Origin: Stenotrophomonas sp. BIO128-Bstrain
GTDB lineage: Bacteria > Pseudomonadota > Gammaproteobacteria > Xanthomonadales > Xanthomonadaceae
Assembly (NCBI RefSeq): GCF_030128875.1
Contig: NZ_CP124620.1
Location: forward strand, 4,076,501 to 4,140,500
Direction of reading: 5' to 3'
Length of the DNA: 64,000 nucleotides
The position numbers were made by a program, and so were the translations under genes. Shown in pieces: positions 31,955 through 42,195 of the stretch. The stretch's first letter is position 1; the number at the start of each line of letters is the position of its first letter. The notes below the pieces were generated by a model. The model worked only from the letters and a program-made list of their open reading frames with translations. It did not search any database and was not told the origin of the DNA.

Positions 31955-33253
31955 TTACAACAACCCGTCGCGCTTGACCGCCAGGTAACGCTCCACCAGC
32001 GCGCCGGGCAGCGCTTCGGCGGTGACATCCAGCACCATCACCCGGTGGCTGCGCAGCGCATCATGCGCATCGCTGCGCTGCTGCAGGTAACGGGCGATCG
32101 CGCCGGCCTGGGTGGCGTCGTGCAGGGTCTCCACCGGCTGGGCCAGCGCATCATCCAGCTCGCGCTCGCGCAAGCTGGCCACGCATACCAGATGCTGGCG
32201 CTGCAGCAGGCGTACCGCCGCGAGCAGGTCCTCGATGTCCTCATCGCGCACGTTGGTGACCAGCATCACCAGCGACCGCCGGCGCTGGCGCAGCGAGAGC
32301 TCGGTGGCGGCGGCGAGATAGTCGGTGGCGACCGGCTGCGCCTGCAGGTCGTAGCTGGCGCGCAGCAGGGTATCGATCGTGCCCATGCCGCGCTTCGGCG
32401 CGACCCAACGGCTCTCGCCCCCGGCCGCGAACAGGCCCACACCGTCGCCCTGGCGCAGCGCCAGGTAGGACACCACCAGCGCCGCATTGAGCACATGGTC
32501 GAAGTGCGACAGGCCGCCTTCGCTGGCCATCATGCGCCGGCCGGTGTCGATCATCAGCACCAGCTGCTGGTTCTTCTCGTCCTGGTACTCACGCGACACC
32601 AGCTTGCGCGCACGTGCGGTGGCCTTCCAGTCGATCTGGCGCAGGCTGTCGCCGACGCGGTACTCGCGCATCTGGTGGAAGTCGGTGCCTTCGCCGCGGC
32701 GGCGCTTGAGGTGCGCACCGACCAGGCGCGAGGCCTGTTCGGCACTGAACAAGGCGAAGCGCGTCAGCGGGGCGAAGTTCGGGTACACGCGCACCGCCAG
32801 CGAAGGCGACAGCTGGCGCCGTTGATGCCACAGCCGCCAGGCGCTGTGCATGCGCAGGTGCACGCCCTCGAAGACGAAACGGCCACGCGCGGTCGGGGTC
32901 AGCCGGTACGCCACGCTGCTGGTCACCATCGGCTTGAGGGCCAGCCTGCGCGGCAGCCCCTGCAGGCTCCACCCACCGGGAACCAGATCAAACACCTCCA
33001 CGTGCTGGTGGCGGCTCGATTCCAGACGCAGCGTGGCCTCACGCTCGACGTTCAACGCCAGCGACTCGGGCAGTTCGCGATGCACGCTGGGCGAGGGCTG
33101 GGCACGCAGGCGCAGCAGGTCCACCAGCGCAATCAGCGCCACGGCGCCGCCGATCGCCCACCAGACTGCGTGCGGCCAGGCACCGAGTACCACCGGCACG
33201 CCGAGCAGGCCCCAGCCGGCCAGCAGCGCCAGCAGCAGTAGGCCCGGCCTCAT
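31955..33253 (-). CDS. DUF58 domain protein, membrane-anchored
   Basis: A 432-residue protein with two N-terminal membrane helices (about 4-22 and 28-46), then an extended domain and a von Willebrand A-like DUF58 region. The core is RRGEGTDFHQMREYRVGDSLRQIDW near residues 186-210, followed by a MIDTGR metal-site-like motif. DUF58 proteins are usual partners of MoxR AAA ATPases. It is the last gene of the six-gene operon, 31 bases after moxR. The role is unproven; a protein-maturation or envelope-stress function is inferred from MoxR systems. Confidence 0.87.
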   Translation of the reverse strand: MRPGLLLLALLAGWGLLGVPVVLGAWPHAVWWAIGGAVALIALVDLLRLRAQPSPSVHRELPESLALNVEREATLRLESSRHQHVEVFDLVPGGWSLQGLPRRLALKPMVTSSVAYRLTPTARGRFVFEGVHLRMHSAWRLWHQRRQLSPSLAVRVYPNFAPLTRFALFSAEQASRLVGAHLKRRRGEGTDFHQMREYRVGDSLRQIDWKATARARKLVSREYQDEKNQQLVLMIDTGRRMMASEGGLSHFDHVLNAALVVSYLALRQGDGVGLFAAGGESRWVAPKRGMGTIDTLLRASYDLQAQPVATDYLAAATELSLRQRRRSLVMLVTNVRDEDIEDLLAAVRLLQRQHLVCVASLRERELDDALAQPVETLHDATQAGAIARYLQQRSDAHDALRSHRVMVLDVTAEALPGALVERYLAVKRDGLL

Positions 33254-33284
33254 GCCGGTCGCTCGCGATGGAGGACGCGCCCCC

Positions 33285-34288
<1,004 letters not shown>

Positions 34289-34292
<4 letters not shown>

Positions 34293-35467
34293 AGCAGGTT
34301 TCTCATCTGGATCAGCAGGCGGATGCGGTCGCGCAGGCCGGCGACGTCGTGGGAAGCGGGTGGGGTCAACGCGGTCTGCACGCGCTCGTGCGACCACTGC
34401 AGCAAGGTGGCGACGGCCTGCACCCGGGCCTCGCCGGTCAGCGCGGCCGCACTCGGCGAACGCCGCCGCAGGCGGGCCAGGAACGCGCGCCGGACCGCGT
34501 CGTACAGCAGCGGCGCCTTGCCGAAGCGCAGCAGGTGTTCGCCGCTGGCGCGGATGTGTTCGAGCAGGGAACGGCGTTCGGCCGGCGGCGAAGGCAGTTC
34601 GCTGCCCAGGCGCTGCGCGCGCTGCCAGAGCCAGCCGAGCAGGGCCAGCAGCAACGGCGCCCACACCGGCCAGCCGTGGTAGAACACGCGGTTCCACAAC
34701 GACGGCGGGCGCGAGGCGTAGACCAGCCACATCGTGCCCTTGCCGTAGTTGGGTGCAAGCACGTAGCGGGTCAGGTCGCGATGGGCCTTGTCGTGCAGGC
34801 CGTCGATGGCGGCGTTGGCAGCGTTCTGCGCAACGGTCGGATTGGGCCGGCCCTTGCCGTCCATGAAGGCCATGTCCGCCAGCACATCGATGCGGCCCTG
34901 GCCGTGGCGCAGGCGGGCGAACACCAGATCGCCCGAGTCGCCCCACTGGCGCTCGACCGCCACGCCCTTGGGCGGTTGGACCGCGAAGCGGCGCCCGTTG
35001 CAGAACTCGACGTGCTGCGGATCATCGCGCACGTGGAACGGCTGGCAGTCGTTTCCGTAGTCCTCGCTGTCCACGCCGAGCGCGTCCAGCAGCGGACCAT
35101 TGCGCACGGCCTCCTTGCCCACCGGTGGCGTGCGCACGATCAGATGGCCGCCACGCGCCACCCAGGCCATCAGCGCGGTGGCGGCAGGCGCGGGCACTTC
35201 CGCGCTGTCCTGCAGCAGCACCAGCGTGTCGCCCGGCTGCAACGGCATCCGGGCCAGGTCCAGGCGCGGTTGCGACTGCACGGTAAGCCCGTCCGCGCGC
35301 AGTGCCTGACCGAGCACATACAACGGGTTGTAGCTGGCTTCACCCTGCGGCGGCAGGTGCTCGAGCTGGGTCACCCGCTCGTGCGTGCGCAGGAACAGGA
35401 TCGCCAGCGGCACCCCGATCACCAGCAGCACAAGGCCGAGCAGCAGCCAGCGCAGACGGGTGCTCAT
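34289..35467 (-). CDS. DUF4350 domain membrane protein
   Basis: A 392-residue protein with an N-terminal membrane helix (about 8-28), an extracytoplasmic domain with the DUF4350 pattern (LVLLQDSAEVP, MAWVARGGHLIVRTPP) and a second helix near 265-285 followed by a basic cytoplasmic tail. ATG 35467 overlaps the stop of the DUF4129 gene. A GTG nine bases upstream is an alternative start. The function is unknown, and it lies in the MoxR operon. Confidence 0.82.
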
Positions 35468-37149
35468 GCGCGCCACCCGAACTGGCGCTGCAGGGTGGTG
35501 GCCAGCGCTTCGAAATCATCATCGGCCGGCAGCCGGCCGGCATACGCAGCGTACTGCCAGACCCGCACGATGCGTTCGAACAGGCGGCGGTCGGCCTCGA
35601 CCGGCATCCGTCGCGAGGCCCGCAGGCACTGCGCTTCGGTGGCGCCCGGCGGCAGGCTGATCTGCGCGCGCTCGCTCATGGACTCCACGCTGGCGCGATA
35701 CAACAGCGCCAGCGCCTGCCGTGGGCGGCCCTCCTGCCACAGTGCACGCGCACGCGCGGCGGGATCGGGCGGTGCCACGTCCGGTACCCGGATCGGCTCT
35801 TCCACGACCGCCACAGCCTTGGCCCGGCGGCGCTGGCCGGAGCCACGCAGCCACGGCAGCCAGCGCGGCGCGGTGATCAGCAGCAGCACCACCAGGACGC
35901 CGACCACGGCCCACAGCGCCCACTCGGCGATCTGGGCCGGCAGCAATGGGCCCTTGTTGCCACGTTGCCGGGATGCCTTGGCGGCGGCCTCGCGTTTTGC
36001 CTTCTCGGCTTCGGCCGCCTCGCTATCCGTGCGCTTCCACTCAGTGACCTCGCGGGTCGGGCTCTGCAGCGGGTCTTCATACGCGCGCTGCACCGCCTGA
36101 CGGAAGCCGGCGGTGTCCACCGCCTCGTTGCCGAAGACGCCGACCGCAGTGTTGTCCGGGTCATTGTCGAACGTCCGGGTGGGAGCGTCCGGCGCCTCGT
36201 CTTCGGCGTCTTCATCCTCAGGCGCATCGGACCCCGCGTCGGCCGCGGGCGCCAGACCGTCCTCCAGCGACGGCGCGGCAGCCGGTGCAGCCACCGCCCC
36301 CTTGCTGTTGGACGACGGCGGTGTCTGCTGGGCGTGCAGCGCCGCGCCCGGCCAGATCAGCACCAGGGCCAGCACCAGCAGCGGCGCGGCCTGCTGCAGC
36401 CGGGCGTGCAGGCGGCGGAAGGCGATCTCCAGATCCCACGCTTCCATCTGCGTGCGCCGGTCCAGGTACAGGCCGAAGCCGGCGCCGACGTAGAACGGAC
36501 CGATCAACGTCGCAGCGGCCCAGAACAGCAGGTTCACGCCCAGCTGCATCCACGCCGGCATGTCCTGCTTGGCCAGCTCCCACGCCGCGCGCCAGGACTC
36601 GGACAACAGGTCCACCGGGATGAACAGGAACACCGCCGCGATGCCGCCGACCACCAGCACGATCTCGAAGATCATGCACACCAGCGTCAGCAGCAGCGCG
36701 TGGCCGACCGCGCCGCCGGCGATCGCACGCCGACGCTGGCGGCGATGCGCAGCGTCCGTGCCCTCGAGCAGATTCACCGGCAGCAGCACCGGGCGCAGCG
36801 GGCTCAGGCGCCGCCAGCCGAGGTAGCCCCAGAAGCCCTGCCAGCCCCACGTGCGCTGCGCGCGCAGTGTCTGCGTGGTCGTCGAGGCATCGCCGAACAC
36901 CCCGCGCGAGATCACGTACAACGCGATGCGTTCGAACAATGGCTTGAGCCACCACATCGCCAACCAGGCCCAGCCGAAGCTGTCCGTCCACCAGGCCAGC
37001 GCGTTGAGCAGCACGAACACCGGCAGCGACACGCTCACCCACGGCGCCCAGATCGCCGCGGCGTGCCGTCGCACCAGGGCCATCCCCAGCTCCATGGCCT
37101 CCCAGCCCGAGCGCGCGCGCAGCACGATGTTGAGCCGATCAATCTGCAT
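35464..37149 (-). CDS. DUF4129 domain membrane protein
   Basis: A 561-residue multi-pass protein. The N-terminal half has about four to five helices (near 35-55, 65-90, 140-170, 190-215 and 245-265). An acidic low-complexity stretch (APEDEDAEDEAPDAP near 310) leads to another helix near 410 and a C-terminal DUF4129 region (about 450-555, including RARALWQEGRPRQALALLYRAS). ATG 37149 is about 11 bases before the stop of the SpoIIM-like gene, so the genes overlap. The function is unknown. Confidence 0.82.
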   Translation of the reverse strand: MQIDRLNIVLRARSGWEAMELGMALVRRHAAAIWAPWVSVSLPVFVLLNALAWWTDSFGWAWLAMWWLKPLFERIALYVISRGVFGDASTTTQTLRAQRTWGWQGFWGYLGWRRLSPLRPVLLPVNLLEGTDAAHRRQRRRAIAGGAVGHALLLTLVCMIFEIVLVVGGIAAVFLFIPVDLLSESWRAAWELAKQDMPAWMQLGVNLLFWAAATLIGPFYVGAGFGLYLDRRTQMEAWDLEIAFRRLHARLQQAAPLLVLALVLIWPGAALHAQQTPPSSNSKGAVAAPAAAPSLEDGLAPAADAGSDAPEDEDAEDEAPDAPTRTFDNDPDNTAVGVFGNEAVDTAGFRQAVQRAYEDPLQSPTREVTEWKRTDSEAAEAEKAKREAAAKASRQRGNKGPLLPAQIAEWALWAVVGVLVVLLLITAPRWLPWLRGSGQRRRAKAVAVVEEPIRVPDVAPPDPAARARALWQEGRPRQALALLYRASVESMSERAQISLPPGATEAQCLRASRRMPVEADRRLFERIVRVWQYAAYAGRLPADDDFEALATTLQRQFGWRA

Positions 37150-38131
37150 CGGCCGCTCCGCGCCCGCCGCGCCACAACCACACGAACACCGCGGTCCACA
37201 GCACCGCGGCCACGCTGTATTTGCCCCACGCCGGGATCGCGGCGATCGAGGACCAGAACGCTTCGATGAAGGCGGCCACCAGCAGCATCGCGGCAACGCC
37301 CACGCACAGCTTGGCCCCGATCACACCGCCCTCGACCAGCGCATCGATGCGCCGCCGGCGACCGGGCGCCAGCAGTTTCATGCCCAGCTGCAGCCCAGCG
37401 CCGCCGGCGATCACGATCGCGGTCAGCTCGAATGCACCATGGCCGACCACGAAGCGCCAGAACGGATCGCCGTGGCCGATATGCTGCAGATGCCCGGCCA
37501 CCGATCCGATGCCGACGCCGTTGAACAGCATCACGAACACGGTGCCGACACCGGCGATCAGCCCGAAGGCGAACGTGCGCAGGCCGATGCTGATGTTGTT
37601 CATGATGTAGTAGCCGAACATCGTCCAGTTGGTGCCGCTGTCGCGGCCCAGGTTCGGCGAGGCCGGATCGTACATGCGCTCGAACTCGGCGATGCGCGCG
37701 TTGTCCAGCAGCAGGTGGATCAGCTCGGGGCGCCACAGGATCAGCGCGAAACTGCCCACCAGCGGCACCACGAACAACGCCGCAGCGACCCACATGCTGC
37801 GGGCCTGGCTGCGCACCAGCTGCGGGAAATCGGCGAACAGGAAGGCGAGTGCGCGCTGCCACTGCGGGCGCGGGGTGCGGTACAGCAGGGTATGGCCCTG
37901 CTGCATCAGCTGCTGCAGCCGCGCCACCAGCTGCGGGCTGTAACCGCGCCGGCGCGCCAGCGCGAGCTGCTGGCACAGGCGGCGGTAACGCTGCGGGAAG
38001 TCGCCATCGTCCAGGCCCTCGTGTGCTGGCTGCCGGCGCGCCTGCCGCGGGTGCTCACCGCGCTGGGCCAGCCAGTGCTCCAGCGCCTGCCATTCGGCCT
38101 GGTAGCGGGCGACGAACTGTTCCTGCCTCAT
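37139..38131 (-). CDS. SpoIIM-like (DUF95) integral membrane protein
   Basis: A 330-residue protein with a hydrophilic N-terminal region (about 1-95) and five or six helices. The pattern SGTNWTMFGYYIMNNISIGLRTFAFG near 170 and VVGHGAFELTAIVIAGGAGLQLG near 230 identifies the stage II sporulation protein M/DUF95 family, found in non-sporulating bacteria next to MoxR genes. It overlaps the RDD gene (ATGA) and the DUF4129 gene. The molecular role outside sporulation is unknown. Confidence 0.87.
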   Translation of the reverse strand: MRQEQFVARYQAEWQALEHWLAQRGEHPRQARRQPAHEGLDDGDFPQRYRRLCQQLALARRRGYSPQLVARLQQLMQQGHTLLYRTPRPQWQRALAFLFADFPQLVRSQARSMWVAAALFVVPLVGSFALILWRPELIHLLLDNARIAEFERMYDPASPNLGRDSGTNWTMFGYYIMNNISIGLRTFAFGLIAGVGTVFVMLFNGVGIGSVAGHLQHIGHGDPFWRFVVGHGAFELTAIVIAGGAGLQLGMKLLAPGRRRRIDALVEGGVIGAKLCVGVAAMLLVAAFIEAFWSSIAAIPAWGKYSVAAVLWTAVFVWLWRGGRGAADAD

Positions 38132-38817
38132 CGCCGCCCCAACAGCCAGTTGGCCATCGCATACAGGCGCAGCACGCCGACCTGGCCGTGGCTTCCGGTG
38201 AGCGGCGCGGCGATATCGGCCAGTTCCTGCTGGCGTGGCGCCGACAGCCGCGGCGCACGCTCGGCGAAAGCGACCACGGCGGCCTGTTCGGCCGGCTGCA
38301 GCGGTTGCGGTGGTACCAGCACACTGCCGACCGGCACCGTGCCGCCCAGCGGCGCGGCGCCCTGATGGATCACCACGGTGCCGGCGACCAGATCGCCGAG
38401 GCGGCGGCCATGCGCATCGAACAGGCTCGACAGCAGCCCCAGCGCATAGCCGAACGGCAGCATGTCCACGGTGCGCAGCAGGTTGCGGGTGATCGCGCTC
38501 ATCCAGCCGATCGGCCCACCATCGCGCGCGACCACGCGCAGGCCCATCGCGCGCTTGCCCAGGGTGCGGCCCCAGCACGCCTCCTGGACGATCGTGTAGG
38601 CCCACATCAGCAGGAACATCAGGCCGAGGTAGAGCCCTTGGCCGAACCCGCCGAGGAAGGCCAGCGGAATACTCAGCATCATCAGTGCGCCGACCCGGAT
38701 CACGAAGTCGATCGCCCACGCCAGCGCACGCGGCAACGGACCAGCGACGGGCAGGTGCAGGGGCACGCCTTCGGGGGTGATGACCTCCCGGTAGGTATCC
38801 AGCATGGGCGCGCTCAT
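38128..38817 (-). CDS. RDD family membrane protein, first gene of the MoxR operon
   Basis: A 229-residue protein with three hydrophobic helices in an RDD domain (about 25-145). The arginine/aspartate motif is visible as PRALAWAIDFVIR and the second conserved part as GRTLGKRAMGLRVV. A cytoplasmic tail follows. RDD proteins are putative transporters or membrane organisers. ATG 38817 is used. The next gene begins inside its stop codon, so this gene heads the leftward operon. Confidence 0.87.
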   Translation of the reverse strand: MSAPMLDTYREVITPEGVPLHLPVAGPLPRALAWAIDFVIRVGALMMLSIPLAFLGGFGQGLYLGLMFLLMWAYTIVQEACWGRTLGKRAMGLRVVARDGGPIGWMSAITRNLLRTVDMLPFGYALGLLSSLFDAHGRRLGDLVAGTVVIHQGAAPLGGTVPVGSVLVPPQPLQPAEQAAVVAFAERAPRLSAPRQQELADIAAPLTGSHGQVGVLRLYAMANWLLGRR

Positions 38818-38970
38818 GGGCGGCGCGTCACGGTGGGCCGTAGGGAAGGCCACAGGGGATGCCGGATTCCTCTCCGGGCTGCCAGCGGGGGCATGCGGGT
38901 CTCGACTGCTTCCTGGTCGGCTGAGGACTTTACCGCGCACCGATCCCGATGCCCAGCGGCGCGGCCACCA

Positions 38971-39501
38971 TCACCCCCGGTACTGGTCCTTCAGGCGCAC
39001 GTAGTGATCGGCCGAGTAATGCAGCGATTCGATCTCTTTGTCGCTGAGCGTGCGCGCCAGCCGTGCGGGGTTGCCCAGCCACAGCTCGCCCTCGCCGACC
39101 ACCTTGCCCGGGCCGAGCACCGCGCCGGCGCCCAGGAACCCGTGCGTGTTCACCTGCGCACCATCGAGGATGCAGGCGCCCATGCCGATCAGACAGTAAT
39201 CGCCGATCGTGCAGGCATGGATGATGGTGCCGTGGCCGACCGTGACACCCTCACCGATGATGGTGGGGTAGCCGCCCTTGTTGAACGGGCTGTGGTGGCT
39301 GACGTGGATGATGGTGCCGTCCTGGATGTTGCTGCGCGCACCGATCCGCACGTGGTTCACATCCCCGCGGATCACCGTGCCCGGCCAGACCGAAACGTCA
39401 TCGCCCAGCACCACATCGCCGATGATGGTGCTGGCCGGATCGATGTAGACGCGTTCGCCGAGCACCGGCAGTTTGTCGAGGAAGGGGCGGATCGGGGACA
39501 T
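38971..39501 (-). CDS. Gamma-carbonic anhydrase family protein (YrdA-like)
   Basis: A 176-residue left-handed beta-helix protein built of hexapeptide repeats. The zinc ligand pattern is His66 (TIIHVSHH), His90 and His95 (GHGTIIH), with the same spacing as in gamma carbonic anhydrases. Many YrdA-type members show little or no CO2 hydration, so catalysis is not certain. ATG 39501 begins the conserved MSPIRPFLDKLP. It is monocistronic, with a repeat-rich spacer upstream. Confidence 0.9.
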   Translation of the reverse strand: MSPIRPFLDKLPVLGERVYIDPASTIIGDVVLGDDVSVWPGTVIRGDVNHVRIGARSNIQDGTIIHVSHHSPFNKGGYPTIIGEGVTVGHGTIIHACTIGDYCLIGMGACILDGAQVNTHGFLGAGAVLGPGKVVGEGELWLGNPARLARTLSDKEIESLHYSADHYVRLKDQYRG

Positions 39502-39602
39502 GCATGAACTCCGGCAACGCAGGGACTGGGACGCCGCCTGCCGCGTTGTCCCGGCCCCCGATGATAACGCGGGTGTGCCCGCCAACCGCCGCTGGCGCGC
39601 AG

Positions 39603-39670
39603 ACCATCGACTGCGCGACTGCGCGACTGCGCGACCGCCGACCGCACGACCGCGCGACTGCGCGACGGCG
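39603..39670. repeat. Short imperfect tandem repeat (CTGCGCGA unit)
   Basis: The 8-9-base unit CTGCGCGA or a near variant occurs about six times in a row. It lies between the carbonic anhydrase and SMAG elements upstream of the mnmG 3' end. No coding role. Confidence 0.5.
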
Positions 39671-39689
39671 CAACCGCACGGCATCGACG

Positions 39690-39799
39690 GTAGAGCCGAC
39701 CGTTGGTCGGCTGCCCGGAATCCCCCGGCGGTGGCTGTGCAGCCGACCAACGGTCGGCTCTACCGGGTTGTTGTGCAGCCGACCAACGGTCGGCTCTAC
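39690..39799. repeat. Cluster of three SMAG elements
   Basis: One plus-strand element has GTAG at 39690 and stem AGCCGACC / GGTCGGCT. Two minus-strand elements follow, at about 39736-39763 and 39773-39799. The last two are nearly identical 26-base units spaced 37 bases apart. The third ends 16 bases before the stop of mnmG, which reads toward it. Confidence 0.88.
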
Positions 39800-39814
39800 C
39801 GGGGGCATGCCGCG

Positions 39815-41704
39815 TTACGCGGCGCGGATGCGGCGCGCGCGTTCCAGATGGACCAGCAGCAGCGAGATTGCCGCCGGGGTCATGCCGGGGATGCGCTGGG
39901 CCTGGCCGATGGTCTGCGGCCGCACGCGCTCGAGCTTCTGCTGCACTTCGGCCGAGAGACCGCGCACGCTGGCGTAATCGAAATCGGCGGCGATGGCGGT
40001 GTTTTCATGACGCTGCTGGCGTTCGATCTCGTCGCGCTGGCGGTCCAGGTAGCCGGCGTACTTCACGCCGATCTCGACCTGTTCGGCCACCTTGGCGTCG
40101 GCCACGGCGGGGCCGAGCGACGGCACCTGCATCAGCTTGGCGTAGTCCAGTTCCGGGCGCTTGATCAGGTCCAGCACGTTGGTTTCGCGGCTGACCGCCA
40201 CTCCCAGCGTGGCTTCCACCTCGCGGCCGAGCGCATTGCCCGGCGTGGCCCACAGGGCGCGCAGCCGCGCGGTCTCCTGCGCCACCGCGTCCTGCTTGGT
40301 CTGGAATGCGCTCCAACGGCGGTCATCGACCAGCCCCAGTTCGCGGCCGAGGCCGGTCAGGCGCACGTCGGCATTGTCCTCGCGCAGCTGCAGGCGGTAC
40401 TCGGCGCGGCTGGTGAACATGCGGTACGGCTCGTTGGTGCCGTGGGTGATCAGGTCGTCGACCAGCACGCCCAGATAGGCCTCGTCGCGGCGCGGGCACC
40501 AGCCGGCGTCGTCACGGGTGAAGCGGGCGGCGTTGAGGCCGGCCAGCAGGCCCTGTGCGGCGGCTTCTTCATAGCCGGTGGTGCCGTTGATCTGGCCGGC
40601 GAAGAACAGGCCGCTGACGGTCTTGGTCTCCAGCGTGTTCTTCAGCCCGCGCGGGTCGAAGAAGTCGTATTCGATCGCATAGCCGGGGCGGGTGATGTGC
40701 GCGTTCTCGAAGCCACGCATGCTGCGCACCAGCTCCAGCTGCACATCGAATGGCAGCGAGGTGGAGATGCCGTTGGGATAGATCTCGACCACGTCCAGCC
40801 CTTCGGGCTCGACGAAGATCTGGTGGCTGGCTTTTTCGGCGAAGCGCACCACCTTGTCCTCGATGGAGGGGCAGTAGCGCGGGCCGATGCCTTCGATCTG
40901 GCCGCTGTACAGCGGCGAGCGGTGCAGCGCGTTGCGGATGATCTCGTGGGTGCGCTCGCTGGTGTGGGTGATCCAGCAGCTGACCTGCGCCGGATGCTCG
41001 TCCACGCTGCCCAGGAAGGACATCACCGGGCGCGGGTCGTCGCCGGGCTGTTCTTCCATCAGGCGGTAATCCAGCGAGCGGCCGTCGATGCGAGGCGGCG
41101 TGCCGGTCTTCAGGCGGTCGATCACGAACGGGCGCTCGCGCAGGCGCGCGGCCAGCGTGGTCGCCGGCGGGTCACCCATGCGACCGGCCGCGTACTGGGT
41201 CTCACCGACGTGGATCTTGCCGGCCAGGAAGGTGCCGGCGGTCAGCACCACGGCGGTCGCGCTGAAGCGCAGGCCGGTCTGGGTGATCGCGCCACGCACG
41301 GCATCGCCCTCGATGACCAGGTCATCGACCGCCGCCTGGAACACGGTCAGGTTGGGCTGGGCCTCGACGATCTGGCGGATCGCCATGCGGTACAGATTGC
41401 GGTCGGCCTGGCAGCGGGTGGCGCGCACGGCCGGGCCCTTGGAGGCGTTGAGCGTGCGCCACTGGATGCCGGCGCGATCGGCGGCATGCGCCATTGCGCC
41501 GCCCAGGGCGTCGATTTCCTTGACCAGGTGGCCCTTGCCGATGCCGCCGATGGCCGGGTTGCAGCTCATCGCACCGATGGTTTCGACGTTGTGGGTCAGC
41601 AGCAGGGTGCGCGCACCGCTGCGTGCGGCCGCCAGCGCGGCTTCGGTGCCGGCGTGGCCGCCGCCGATGACGATCACGTCGTAGCGGTAGAAGGAGTCAG
41701 TCAT
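39815..41704 (-). CDS. mnmG: tRNA uridine-5-carboxymethylaminomethyl modification enzyme MnmG
   Basis: A 629-residue FAD protein (GidA). The N-terminal dinucleotide motif is [11 protein letters not shown], followed by [23 protein letters not shown], both hallmarks of MnmG. With MnmE it modifies the wobble uridine of several tRNAs using 5,10-methylene-tetrahydrofolate. The C-terminal helical domain that contacts MnmE and tRNA is complete. ATG 41704 is the family start. SMAG elements lie just after its stop. Confidence 0.96.
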   Translation of the reverse strand: MTDSFYRYDVIVIGGGHAGTEAALAAARSGARTLLLTHNVETIGAMSCNPAIGGIGKGHLVKEIDALGGAMAHAADRAGIQWRTLNASKGPAVRATRCQADRNLYRMAIRQIVEAQPNLTVFQAAVDDLVIEGDAVRGAITQTGLRFSATAVVLTAGTFLAGKIHVGETQYAAGRMGDPPATTLAARLRERPFVIDRLKTGTPPRIDGRSLDYRLMEEQPGDDPRPVMSFLGSVDEHPAQVSCWITHTSERTHEIIRNALHRSPLYSGQIEGIGPRYCPSIEDKVVRFAEKASHQIFVEPEGLDVVEIYPNGISTSLPFDVQLELVRSMRGFENAHITRPGYAIEYDFFDPRGLKNTLETKTVSGLFFAGQINGTTGYEEAAAQGLLAGLNAARFTRDDAGWCPRRDEAYLGVLVDDLITHGTNEPYRMFTSRAEYRLQLREDNADVRLTGLGRELGLVDDRRWSAFQTKQDAVAQETARLRALWATPGNALGREVEATLGVAVSRETNVLDLIKRPELDYAKLMQVPSLGPAVADAKVAEQVEIGVKYAGYLDRQRDEIERQQRHENTAIAADFDYASVRGLSAEVQQKLERVRPQTIGQAQRIPGMTPAAISLLLVHLERARRIRAA

Positions 41705-41812
41705 GGCGGAGGAGCTCGGGACGGGGCCGGGCGGCCCGGATCAGCCCTGGAGGCAGGGCGCGGGTGGCGATTTTAGCGCCATTCGTCGGGGGCCATGAAA
41801 TCCACCCTCAAG

Positions 41813-41829
41813 TTGGCACGTTTTCTGCA
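41813..41829 (+). promoter_or_regulatory. Candidate sigma-54 promoter (-24/-12)
   Basis: TTGGCACG-TTTT-CTGCA has the -24 GG (41815-41816) and the -12 GC (41827-41828) separated by exactly 10 bases, matching the RpoN consensus TGGCACG-N4-TTGC except for one T to C. Transcription would begin near 41840, in a region with no protein gene. Confidence 0.65.
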
Positions 41830-41839
41830 GATAACCCAA

Positions 41840-41961
41840 TAGCACCCAGGATGGCATGCGCCTTGTGCGCAACGGACCGGAATTGGAACAGGGGCCGGTC
41901 CAAGCGCATCGTGGGGAAGCAGAGGGGCCGGCAGTCGGGGGACTGTCGGCCCTGTTTTTTT
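41840..41961 (+). ncRNA. Candidate small RNA ending in a Rho-independent terminator
   Basis: Between the divergent ends of mnmG and the Gly/Tyr-rich lipoprotein gene, a roughly 120-base region has its own promoter candidate and a strong terminator but no credible open frame. It can fold into an outer stem ATGCGC (41856-41861) with GCGCAT (41904-41909), an inner stem GGACCGG (41874-41880) with CCGGTCC (41895-41901), and the terminator hairpin. The 5' part (AACCCAATAGCACCC) is unpaired. RpoN-dependent regulatory RNAs such as CrcZ of Pseudomonas are known precedents, but I claim no homology. Confidence 0.55.
41925..41961 (+). terminator. Strong intrinsic terminator
   Basis: GGGCCGGCAGTC (41925-41936) pairs with GACTGTCGGCCC (41941-41952) through 12 bp, with one G-T pair and a GGGG loop, then seven T residues (41955-41961). 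No plus-strand protein gene ends here, which is the main reason for proposing a small RNA. Confidence 0.88.
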
Positions 41962-41994
41962 GCCGGTTCCAGCGCGAACGCGCCGCCCAAATAC

Positions 41995-42023
41995 AGAAGG
42001 CCCCGCCAGTAGCGGGGCCTTCT
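41995..42023. terminator. Palindromic terminator-like hairpin
   Basis: AGAAGGCCCCGC (41995-42006) pairs perfectly with GCGGGGCCTTCT (42012-42023) around a 5-base loop. T runs are weak on both sides. It can serve the leftward lipoprotein transcript or back up the small-RNA terminator. Confidence 0.6.
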
Positions 42024-42195
42024 GCGTTTAAGGTGCCGACATCCGACAGGGCCGGAACAGGGGGGATCCAGATGTTCCTGGCGGATATCGACATAGAGCC
42101 GAATGTGACGCCACTTGTCGCTTTTGACACTTTGTGACCGTGGCTGTCACCGCCCGGCTAGAGTGAACTGCCGGGCGCGTGAAAATCAAGCCATC
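42024..42195. other. Remainder of the mnmG-lipoprotein spacer, no gene seen
   Basis: This 172-base stretch has no credible open frame. It contains an inverted GTGAC/GTCAC pair near 42134-42152, but nothing I can assign. Confidence 0.35.

Noticed and set aside
41856..42137. A 93-codon frame through the candidate small RNA
   Set aside because: It runs through two terminator hairpins, starts without a ribosome binding site and has no coding character.
42128..42160. A CRP/Clp-like site (TGTGA...TCAC)
   Set aside because: The half-sites are too far apart for the TGTGA-N6-TCACA consensus and the location is downstream of a gene.
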